Origin: Erysipelotrichaceae bacterium UBA3379
GTDB lineage: Bacteria > Bacillota_I > Bacilli_A > Erysipelotrichales > Coprobacillaceae
Direction of reading: 5' to 3'
Assembly: GCA_002359025.1 (NCBI GenBank)
Contig: DEPZ01000033.1
Coordinates: forward strand, 16,724 to 32,049
Length of the DNA: 15,326 nt
Both the position numbers and the translations under genes were made by a program. Shown here piece after piece: positions 1-6,677 of the stretch. The notes beneath the pieces are model-generated. The model had not been told where the DNA came from. It saw nothing but the letters and a program-made list of their open reading frames with translations, and did no database searches. Within the stretch, counting starts at the first letter, position 1; each line of letters begins with the position of its first letter.

Positions 1-1566
1 ATCATTTACTCTTTTAAAATTATCCAAATCCATTAAAAGAAGTCCACCTACTGTGTGATAAGAATTCTGTATAAATAACTCAACACATTCTTGAATCCAT
101 TTTCTATTATTAATTCCAGTAAGAACATCTGTATGATTAGTCTTAATTTGTTCTTCTAGAGTCTCTTCAAGCTCAATTCTGGTATTTTCACTATCTGTAA
201 TATCCTGAATAAATGCATATGAAACATTATTTAATATAGTACGTCTAATATTTACAATCTTGCCAGATTCTAAAATTATTTTTTCATCTAAGCCACAAAT
301 ACCTTTTTCAGCTTTTACTTTTCCTGCAATATAAGCTTCTTTAATCATTTCCTTTAATCTTTCAGGAGTTACCGCCATAATATCAGGCAAATTATCTGAA
401 TAATATATTTGATTCAAATCAGCATAATATTCATATGCTCCAAAACCATTTCCCATAAGTGAAGCAACCATTGAAATTCTATCACTCTTTGATTTGATTG
501 CATCGAATACATTATTTAGAGCCTGCCCTAGCTGGTTAAGTTCTTTGGTCTTAGATAACTCAAAAGTCACATTACTATCTCCATTAACAAAACGAAATGC
601 TTTGTTTGTTAGCATATCAACATCTTTTAAAACAATTTGATTTATACAATAATATAATACAAGCACAATAAATAAAGAAAGTAATATAAGAATCGCTATA
701 ATCCCCCATATATAATGATATGCATTTTTATACAAATTTGATATATCAGAAATATATCCAACATAATATGATTCAAACTCTTTTAATTCTAATAACTGCT
801 GTTTACCATTGACTGTAGTTTCTATACATTGATTTAATGCTCTTTGAAAGACTTCTTCCTTATTCTGTATTTCTAATGTTTGCTCATTATTCTCTGTGAT
901 TGCTATAAGTTCCTTATTTTGATCACAAACAAATATAGCACGCGATGTTTTAGTGGGAATAGATGCTACATAATTTTGCAGACTTGTAAAATCTTCATAA
1001 TCAGCTAATACATTTTCATCTATCTCCAATTGCAACATTGAATATTTTTTTGAATCTAGCGATATCCCTAAATATATCTTATGTTCATTATCAGTTGCAG
1101 ATCTATTATCAAATTCAATATGATAATTTTCTTGACTAGTCTTTTCTATTATAGGTAAAAATTCTTTAAGTTCATCATTATCATGAAAATCTAACCCTAA
1201 ACTTTTAGGACTACTACTTTCAACAATGACTCCATCATGATTTACAAGATAAATTGCAGAGACATCTACAACTTGATTAATTTCTTGCCAGTCATTTTCA
1301 CTAAAATCTTGATATTTATCTTGAGAAATCAAATACTTTATAAATCCAGTACGATTCAAATAATCTTCCGTAAATAAATTTCTTGCTTTTTGTCTTGCTT
1401 CCTCATTATTTTGAAGGTAAACAAGCATCTGATTCAAGATAGTCTTCATCGCTGCTTTTTCAGAATTCAGTTCATTTTGCTTGATTAAATTACTAAATAA
1501 AAATATTAAGGATATAGAGCTTATAACCATAACTAATGCGATGTAGGAGATAATTTTTTTCTTCAT
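1..1566 (-). CDS. Membrane-bound sensor with PAS-like and GGDEF domains (putative diguanylate cyclase), 3' end cut by the window edge
   Basis: I translated this gene directly; it is open from the ATG at 1566 to the window edge, giving 522 residues with no stop. Residues about 5-25 are a hydrophobic membrane segment. About 28-280 form an extracytoplasmic sensor region, Cache-like by position only. About 285-309 (IIAILILLSLFIVLVLYY) are a second membrane segment, about 310-362 a HAMP-like linker, and about 365-475 a PAS-like region ending in FIQDITDSE. A GGDEF domain begins near 476 with HTDVLTGINNRKW and MDLDNFKRVND. The window ends just before the GGDEF signature, so catalysis cannot be judged; a full domain would make c-di-GMP from GTP at the membrane. 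The gene is alone after a terminator and has its own promoter (1664-1692). The better-supported start is not this ATG but an upstream TTG at 1622, separated from this frame by a G11 tract. Family is confident; enzyme activity is inference. Confidence 0.85.
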   Translation of the reverse strand, partial: MKKKIISYIALVMVISSISLIFLFSNLIKQNELNSEKAAMKTILNQMLVYLQNNEEARQKARNLFTEDYLNRTGFIKYLISQDKYQDFSENDWQEINQVVDVSAIYLVNHDGVIVESSSPKSLGLDFHDNDELKEFLPIIEKTSQENYHIEFDNRSATDNEHKIYLGISLDSKKYSMLQLEIDENVLADYEDFTSLQNYVASIPTKTSRAIFVCDQNKELIAITENNEQTLEIQNKEEVFQRALNQCIETTVNGKQQLLELKEFESYYVGYISDISNLYKNAYHYIWGIIAILILLSLFIVLVLYYCINQIVLKDVDMLTNKAFRFVNGDSNVTFELSKTKELNQLGQALNNVFDAIKSKSDRISMVASLMGNGFGAYEYYADLNQIYYSDNLPDIMAVTPERLKEMIKEAYIAGKVKAEKGICGLDEKIILESGKIVNIRRTILNNVSYAFIQDITDSENTRIELEETLEEQIKTNHTDVLTGINNRKWIQECVELFIQNSYHTVGGLLLMDLDNFKRVND

Positions 1567-1568
1567 TT

Positions 1569-1622
1569 TTATCCCCCCCCCCCGCGGTTTTTTCTTTCAT
1601 TATATTTATTCATCATTTTCAA
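1569..1622 (-). CDS. Leader reading frame of the GGDEF gene, interrupted by frameshift at the poly-G tract
   Basis: From TTG at 1622 (or the in-frame ATG at 1616) the frame encodes 17 residues, MKMMNKYNERKNRGGGG, then stops at TAA 1571-1569, two bases before the ATG of the GGDEF protein. A GGAGG ribosome binding site lies 8 bases before the TTG and the promoter is just upstream, so this is where ribosomes should load. The last codons are made of the G11 run. One extra G (or loss of two) would join the leader in frame as a positively charged cytoplasmic tail before the first membrane segment, which reads as a natural N-terminus. I infer that this is the true 5' end of the gene in an OFF or reduced phase, or that the run length is misread. 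Confidence 0.6.
   Translation of the reverse strand: MKMMNKYNERKNRGGGG
1573..1583 (-). repeat. G11 homopolymer (C11 on the plus strand), candidate slipped-strand phase-variation tract
   Basis: Eleven consecutive G on the coding strand, six bases before the ATG at 1566 and preceded by CCGC. In this AT-rich window the next longest G or C run I noticed is six. It lies inside the leader frame at codons 14-17. It may also act as a weak Shine-Dalgarno sequence for the ATG at 1566, pairing with CCUCC through G-U wobbles. Confidence 0.85.
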
Positions 1623-1630
1623 TATATAAA

Positions 1631-1635
1631 CCTCC
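1631..1635 (-). promoter_or_regulatory. Ribosome binding site of the GGDEF leader frame
   Basis: GGAGG on the minus strand, eight bases before TTG 1622 and fourteen before ATG 1616. The spacing favours TTG. It is the only strong Shine-Dalgarno sequence between the promoter and the GGDEF frame, and so argues that translation begins upstream of the G11 tract. Confidence 0.7.
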
Positions 1636-1663
1636 ACTTAAATCAATGGTTTTTAATATTTAC

Positions 1664-1692
1664 ATTATAAATTCTTCATCTTTCTTTAACAA
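1664..1692 (-). promoter_or_regulatory. Sigma-A type promoter of the GGDEF gene
   Basis: Minus strand: -35 TTGTTA (1692-1687), a 17-base spacer, then a perfect -10 TATAAT (1669-1664). The start of transcription would be near 1657, giving a 5' UTR of about 35 bases to TTG 1622. That is too short to hold a riboswitch. Confidence 0.75.
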
Positions 1693-1739
1693 GTTTTTTT
1701 AATATAATTGGTTATACTTTTTTTTAATAAGGCATATTC

Positions 1740-1768
1740 AAAAAAAGACTATGCTAATAAGCATAGTC
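1740..1768 (-). terminator. Intrinsic terminator of the glyS-mutX operon, overlapping the end of the Nudix gene
   Basis: Minus strand GACTATGC, loop TTATTA, GCATAGTC, then seven T. The stem is a perfect 8 bp. The first arm encodes the final Asp-Tyr-Ala codons, and the TAG stop (1756-1754) spans the loop and the first base of the second arm. This isolates the GGDEF promoter from the upstream operon. Confidence 0.85.
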
Positions 1769-2212
1769 CTGATATTCAATGACTTCATCATTTTCATAGA
1801 CAATTTTTGCACTATGAAATTTACCATCTTTTATCCACTCAAAGAAGTGATAATCACCTTGCCACATAGGAAGCGATGAAATCTTATGATCATCAACCCA
1901 CTGCAATACACCCTCATCACAATCATGCAATTCTCCACTAAAATCGTCACATGTATAAACAAACATTCCTTCATCTTGACCATAATATAGCCCAGGAAAT
2001 GAAACAAAACCATGCATTTTTAGCGAATGAGCAACCAAACCTGTTTCTTCATAAATTTCTCTTTTCATACATTCCTCGGCAGATTCACCCGCTTCAAATT
2101 TACCACCAACACCAATCCATTTTCCACCATTGATGTCATTTTGTTTTTTTATACGATGAAGTAATAATGTTTGATTGTCTTTTTTCATATAACACATTGT
2201 TGTTAAAATCAT
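1754..2212 (-). CDS. mutX: Nudix hydrolase, MutX/MutT-like (8-oxo-dGTP diphosphatase family)
   Basis: 152 residues with a complete Nudix box at residues 37-59: G, five residues, E43, seven residues, R51-E52, then EETGL. These are the metal-binding and catalytic positions. The preceding GGKWIGVGGK and the later DEGVLQWV resemble streptococcal MutX, which hydrolyses oxidised dGTP and so limits transversions; that substrate is inferred from resemblance, not shown. The ATG follows the nif3 stop by one base and I see no good ribosome binding site of its own, so translation is probably coupled. It is the last gene of the operon and its end lies inside the terminator hairpin. Another Nudix substrate is possible. 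Confidence 0.85.
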   Translation of the reverse strand: MILTTMCYMKKDNQTLLLHRIKKQNDINGGKWIGVGGKFEAGESAEECMKREIYEETGLVAHSLKMHGFVSFPGLYYGQDEGMFVYTCDDFSGELHDCDEGVLQWVDDHKISSLPMWQGDYHFFEWIKDGKFHSAKIVYENDEVIEYQDYAY

Positions 2213-2213
2213 A

Positions 2214-2960
2214 TTATCGATAGAAATAATAGTCCGGAGACAATCCTTCTACTATTTCAACATCCACTTCCTTTTCTAATAATTCTTTGAGTTTTCTAAC
2301 CATAATATTCTCAGCATGATGATTGATATCAACGAGTAACAATCCATGATCTATCGCATCTTTTGCTTGATGATATTTTGTATCACCAGTTAAATAAGCA
2401 TCAACCTTGCCATAAAATTCATTCATAAACGATGTTCCAGAGCCACCACATACTGCCACAGTACGAATTGTTTCTACTTGTCCAGCATATTTAAAATGTT
2501 GTATTCCATACACATCAGAAATATGATCTAAAAACTCATTTAAATTCATTGGTTGATTTAATTTAGCAATTCTTGTGATACCAGATGGATCTCCTCTTTC
2601 TACATCATGAACACCTAAGGTTTCAATTAGCCATTCATTCATTGAAACATTATCCAATGCTGTATGGCTGCTATAGACAACAATTTGATTTTCAATTGCT
2701 GTATATATAAATTTTCCAGCAATAGAATCTTTATCTATATTATCTATTTGATTCAACAAGAAAGGATGATGTGTAATCAACATCTGGCACTTTTGATCAA
2801 TAGCTTCTTGTAATGATTCTAAATCTGCATTAAGTGAAATCATAACCTTAGAAACATCTTGACATTGATCACCAATTTGAATACCGCACTTATCCCATTC
2901 TTCTTGTAAAGATAACGGATAATGTTTTTCCATGATTTGAATAATATCTTTTGCTAACAT
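2214..2960 (-). CDS. Nif3-like dinuclear metal centre protein (YqfO family)
   Basis: 248 residues, the short Nif3/YbgI form without the roughly 100-residue central insertion found in Bacillus YqfO. Likely metal ligands are visible: the HH pair at 64-65 (ITHHPF), H99 and D103 (HTALDN), and H214-H215 with E217 (DINHHAEN). The family makes hexameric rings with two metals per subunit. Its biochemical role is not settled, although a GTP cyclohydrolase 1 type 2 label is common in databases. The start ATG overlaps the trmK end by seven bases and has an AAGGTG ribosome binding site. Adjacency to trmK is a conserved Firmicute arrangement. Confidence 0.92.
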   Translation of the reverse strand: MLAKDIIQIMEKHYPLSLQEEWDKCGIQIGDQCQDVSKVMISLNADLESLQEAIDQKCQMLITHHPFLLNQIDNIDKDSIAGKFIYTAIENQIVVYSSHTALDNVSMNEWLIETLGVHDVERGDPSGITRIAKLNQPMNLNEFLDHISDVYGIQHFKYAGQVETIRTVAVCGGSGTSFMNEFYGKVDAYLTGDTKYHQAKDAIDHGLLLVDINHHAENIMVRKLKELLEKEVDVEIVEGLSPDYYFYR

Positions 2961-3631
2961 AATTCACCTTCTATCATTTCCATAAGATGTGTCACTTCTT
3001 GATGACGTGGATGTGATACATCTAATGATTCAAGTATACGTTTTTGCACTTCTAGTTGGCGTGTCCATTTTTCGATAAATAGCTCACTTTTTTTATGTCT
3101 CAAACACGGTCCAAAATACAAGTCATGTTCATTATATGATAAATCTTTATCTGTTTTTTTACAAATAATAATTTCATATATATGTGAGGCATCTTTTACC
3201 ATATCTTCATCAATAATTTCAAACTTATTTTTATATAAATATTCTCTTAATATTTCTAATCCCACATTTGATTGTAAGATCAATAGATGATGATTTAAAT
3301 ACTCTTTGTGTTCATCTAATATATCAACAGTTAACTTTCCACCCATTCCACAAATACTAATCATATCTACATGTTTGTCAAGAATAGGATTCATACCACT
3401 TCCAAGAAGTGGTATGACTTGTTTTTCTAATTGATATTGTTTAATAGTTTCTATAGATGCATTAATCGGCCCACTTGCAATATCACATGCATAAGCCTTA
3501 GATATCACATTATTTAAAACCAAATAACATGGTAAGTATGCATGATCCGTCCCTATATCTGCAAGCAGAGTACCTTGTTTATATTTAATAATGAGATTGG
3601 CAATTGCTTGTAATCTTTTTGATAGTTTCAT
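2954..3631 (-). CDS. trmK: tRNA (adenine(22)-N1)-methyltransferase TrmK
   Basis: 225 residues, a normal length for TrmK (YqfN). The SAM-binding motif I is DIGTDHAYLP at 25-34. ICGMGGKLTVDIL follows at 94-106 and LILQSN at 118-123, all typical of this family. It methylates N1 of A22 in the D-arm of certain tRNAs, using S-adenosylmethionine, in the cytoplasm. The C-terminal 50 or so residues look coiled and charged, as is usual. The ATG lies one base after the rpoD stop without a clear ribosome binding site, which suggests coupled translation. A perfect 11-bp inverted repeat lies inside the gene at 3391-3417. Confidence 0.92.
   Translation of the reverse strand: MKLSKRLQAIANLIIKYKQGTLLADIGTDHAYLPCYLVLNNVISKAYACDIASGPINASIETIKQYQLEKQVIPLLGSGMNPILDKHVDMISICGMGGKLTVDILDEHKEYLNHHLLILQSNVGLEILREYLYKNKFEIIDEDMVKDASHIYEIIICKKTDKDLSYNEHDLYFGPCLRHKKSELFIEKWTRQLEVQKRILESLDVSHPRHQEVTHLMEMIEGELC
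3391..3417. repeat. Perfect 11-bp inverted repeat inside trmK
   Basis: Plus strand TCATACCACTT, loop CCAAG, AAGTGGTATGA. The coding strand reads through it as VIPLLGSGM. No T run follows on the minus strand, so it is not an intrinsic terminator. It may be chance or an mRNA structure within the operon. Confidence 0.6.
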
Positions 3632-3632
3632 A

Positions 3633-4907
3633 TTAACGATCTAAGAAATCTTTTAAACGTTTTGAACGTGATGGATGTTTTAATTTTCTTAAAGCTTTTG
3701 CTTCAATTTGACGAATACGTTCACGTGTAACGTTAAATTCTTTTCCTACCTCTTCTAACGTTCTTGTACGACCATCATCTAAACCAAATCTTAAACGTAA
3801 GACTTTTTCTTCTCTATCTGTAAGTTCAAGTAAAACTTCATTTAATTCATCTTTTAATAATTCATTTGCAGCATAATCATCTGGTGACATTGCTCCTTCA
3901 TCTTCAATAAAATCACCTAAATGAGAATCATCTTCTTCACCAATAGGTGTTTCTAGTGAAACTGGTTCTAATGATATTTTTTGAATTTCTCTTACTTTTT
4001 CAGGAGTCATTCCATCCATTTGTTCAGCAATTTCTTCTGCCGTAGGTTCTCTTCCTAATTCTTGAATCAATTGTCTTTGAACTCTTGTTAATTTATTAAT
4101 CGTTTCAACCATATGTACTGGAATACGGATTGTTCTCGCTTGGTCAGCGATTGCACGAGTAATTGCCTGACGAATCCACCAAGTTGCATATGTAGAGAAC
4201 TTAAATCCTTTTGTATAATCAAACTTCTCAACCGCTTTAATAAGCCCCATATTTCCTTCTTGAATAAGATCTAAGAATAACATACCTCTACCTACATATC
4301 TTTTCGCAATAGAGACAACTAAACGTAAGTTCGCAGCTGCAAGTTTTTTCTTAGCTTCTTCATTACCTTCTAAGATTTTTTTCGCTAAATCAATTTCTTC
4401 ATCATGACTTAACAATTCAACTCGACCAATTTCCTTTAAATACATTTTCACTGGATCATTAATTTTAACATTACTTCCAAGTTGATTTTCATCGTCGTCA
4501 TCTTGATCTGAATACATACTCACAGTATCTCCTGTCATCATATCAAAATCACCAACGAAATCTAAATCAGGAACATCTTCTCCTAATTCATCATCTAAGC
4601 CATCAAGATCTCCTAAGTCACCTAAATCATCTAAACCATCAAGATCATCTAAGTCTCCACCACCAGCCAATAACATATCATCATCTAATTCAAGAGCATC
4701 TAAACCATCTTCAATCATGATGCCACTATCTGTAATAAATGATAATAACTCTTCAGCTGATTCATCATCAAGATCATATTTTGTTAAAAATGCATCTAAC
4801 TCATCTTGAGATAAAGACCCACCTAATGCATCAGCAGTTTCTTTAATTAAGTTTTTTAAATCATCAAATGTCACAGGTGCTGCTTTTTTCTTCGTTTCTT
4901 TCTTCAT
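3633..4907 (-). CDS. rpoD: Housekeeping RNA polymerase sigma factor (sigma-70 family, SigA/RpoD)
   Basis: 424 residues. Region 1.1 covers about 10-75. An acidic Asp/Leu/Gly stretch at about 84-118 is followed by region 1.2 (NDPVKMYLKEIGRVELL, 150-166). Region 2 is at about 190-266, including FLDLIQEGNMGLIKAVEKF for core and -10 recognition and YATWWIRQAITRAI for melting. Region 3 is at about 267-350 and region 4 at about 355-424 (TLEEVGKEFNVTRERIRQIE), which binds the -35 element. It directs RNA polymerase to the promoters of the TTGACA/TATAAT type seen here. The ATG is two bases after the dnaG stop and its AAAAGGAG ribosome binding site lies in the dnaG end. The order dnaG-rpoD is the classic macromolecular-synthesis arrangement. 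Confidence 0.98.
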   Translation of the reverse strand: MKKETKKKAAPVTFDDLKNLIKETADALGGSLSQDELDAFLTKYDLDDESAEELLSFITDSGIMIEDGLDALELDDDMLLAGGGDLDDLDGLDDLGDLGDLDGLDDELGEDVPDLDFVGDFDMMTGDTVSMYSDQDDDDENQLGSNVKINDPVKMYLKEIGRVELLSHDEEIDLAKKILEGNEEAKKKLAAANLRLVVSIAKRYVGRGMLFLDLIQEGNMGLIKAVEKFDYTKGFKFSTYATWWIRQAITRAIADQARTIRIPVHMVETINKLTRVQRQLIQELGREPTAEEIAEQMDGMTPEKVREIQKISLEPVSLETPIGEEDDSHLGDFIEDEGAMSPDDYAANELLKDELNEVLLELTDREEKVLRLRFGLDDGRTRTLEEVGKEFNVTRERIRQIEAKALRKLKHPSRSKRLKDFLDR

Positions 4908-4909
4908 GT

Positions 4910-6661
4910 TTACTCCTTTTCACTTTCTAATTTTACAATTTCACTTAATATCTGAGCCTTTTGACTCGGGTCCAATATATAATTAAACTGTTCCAATAAT
5001 TGCTGTTTTTTTAATTGCCTTGCATTTGAAGCAATTGTTTTAATATAATCATCTATCGCTCTTTCTTCATACGATAAAGGCAAAGATGAATCAGCAATTT
5101 CTATTACAGTTTGTATCAAATCATCTCTTTGTATACTATTAATCAAATCTGCCACATCCAATTGATTATGGCTACGATAATAATCCACAATATAGGCAGC
5201 AATCACACGATAACGATCATCATACATAAAACCAGCTTTTGACTCATATTTCAATGCAACATCTTTACTATTTAACATATAAAACAATAGATCGTGTTCT
5301 GCCTTATGATACTTATCAACAATCTGAATTGTCTTTTTTACTTCATGATAGACATTCTTTTCATGTATAACAGGTGTTAATCCTAATATCTTTTGTTGCA
5401 CTATTTCAAATGAAAAACCTGATTTTGTAGATAACATATGTGTATAATAATCTCTATCTATATTATCTTCTATTCTAGATATTTCTTGACACATTTTATC
5501 AAGATAACTCTTTCTATCATCATAATTTTGTGAATCTACCATTTGATATTCAAAATCCATTAAAAATTCAATAGATTTCTTTGTCTTACGCAAAGCCTCT
5601 TCCAAGCCTTGCTTACCATGTATTTCATAGATTTCATCAGGATCATGATTATCCGGTAAAACAATCACATAAACCTTAAATCCTGCTTCTTCTAATTCTC
5701 TAGCAGCTTTACTCATTGCCATCTGTCCAGCATGATCACCATCTAAACACAAGTAGATTGTATTAGTGATTCTTCTTAACGCCTGCATATGTCCTTTGGT
5801 TAAAGCTGTTCCCATTATTGCTACTGTATTTTCTATACCTGCTTTATACAATGCAATAACATCCATAAAACCTTCTAATAAATAAACAAATCCAGCTTGT
5901 CTCACAGCCTCTTTACATTGATGATAATGATATAAAGTCTGTCCCTTAATAAAGATATCAGATTCAGGTGAATTCACATATTTACTATCTGTTTGTGTTG
6001 GTTTATAAATTCTTCCACTAAACCCAACAACTTGTCCTTGTTGGTCATATAACGGAAACATAATACGATCAATAAAACGATCATAATGCCTTGAAGATTC
6101 TATAACCAAACCAGATTTAACCATATCTATTTCTTTATATCCTAGTTTTAAAAATGCTTCATACAACATTGATTCCATAGGTGCATATCCAATTTGAAAT
6201 TCTTTGATTAGATCTTCCGTAAAATGTCTTTTCAATAAATATGTCTTCGCTTCTAAACCTAATTTTGTATTAAGATAATAACTATATATCTTTTGAGCCT
6301 CTTTATGCATTTCATATAAAGGAGCTTCTTCTTTTTTTACAGGTACTGGTTGGTAATCTAAATGATAAGCACTTAAATCCACTCGACCTATTTCAGCAAC
6401 TTTTTTAACTGCTTCGATGTATGATATCTTTAGATAGTTTTGTAAGAATGTAAAAACATTCCCACCAGCATTACAGACAAAGCAATGATATATCTGTTTT
6501 TCTGGTGAAATAACCATAGAAGGATCATGGTCATCATGAAAAGGACATACAGCACGATAGTTCCTTCCCTTTTTTTCTAATGAAAGGTATTGTCCTATCA
6601 CATCTACGATATCAACACTTTGTCTAATTTCATTGATTTTTTCTTGTGATAGTCGTGCCAT
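4910..6661 (-). CDS. dnaG: DNA primase DnaG
   Basis: 583 residues, normal for a Firmicute primase. The N-terminal zinc-binding domain has C39, H42, C60 and C63 (CPFHDDHDPSM, YHCFVCNAGGN). The catalytic core holds the TOPRIM motif EGFMDVIALYKAG from E263 and the metal-binding LDGDHAG at 306-312. The C-terminal part, from about 430, is a helicase-interaction region. It makes the RNA primers for replication together with the DnaB-type helicase. ATG follows GGAGG with a six-base spacer; 16 bases separate it from glyS. Nothing looks degraded. Confidence 0.98.
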   Translation of the reverse strand: MARLSQEKINEIRQSVDIVDVIGQYLSLEKKGRNYRAVCPFHDDHDPSMVISPEKQIYHCFVCNAGGNVFTFLQNYLKISYIEAVKKVAEIGRVDLSAYHLDYQPVPVKKEEAPLYEMHKEAQKIYSYYLNTKLGLEAKTYLLKRHFTEDLIKEFQIGYAPMESMLYEAFLKLGYKEIDMVKSGLVIESSRHYDRFIDRIMFPLYDQQGQVVGFSGRIYKPTQTDSKYVNSPESDIFIKGQTLYHYHQCKEAVRQAGFVYLLEGFMDVIALYKAGIENTVAIMGTALTKGHMQALRRITNTIYLCLDGDHAGQMAMSKAARELEEAGFKVYVIVLPDNHDPDEIYEIHGKQGLEEALRKTKKSIEFLMDFEYQMVDSQNYDDRKSYLDKMCQEISRIEDNIDRDYYTHMLSTKSGFSFEIVQQKILGLTPVIHEKNVYHEVKKTIQIVDKYHKAEHDLLFYMLNSKDVALKYESKAGFMYDDRYRVIAAYIVDYYRSHNQLDVADLINSIQRDDLIQTVIEIADSSLPLSYEERAIDDYIKTIASNARQLKKQQLLEQFNYILDPSQKAQILSEIVKLESEKE

Positions 6662-6677
6662 ATGTATCCTCCTTTAT

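Noticed and set aside
1567..1660. c-di-GMP riboswitch controlling the GGDEF gene
   Set aside because: The 5' UTR before TTG 1622 is about 35 bases, too short for the known c-di-GMP aptamers.
1951..2133. Plus-strand reading frames inside minus-strand genes (also near 8230-8451, 11126-11311, 11881-12135 and 14396-14593) and a second minus-strand frame at 1831-2013
   Set aside because: They lie entirely within well-supported genes, show low-complexity His/Asn/Phe-rich translations and have no motif that I recognise; they are frame shadows.
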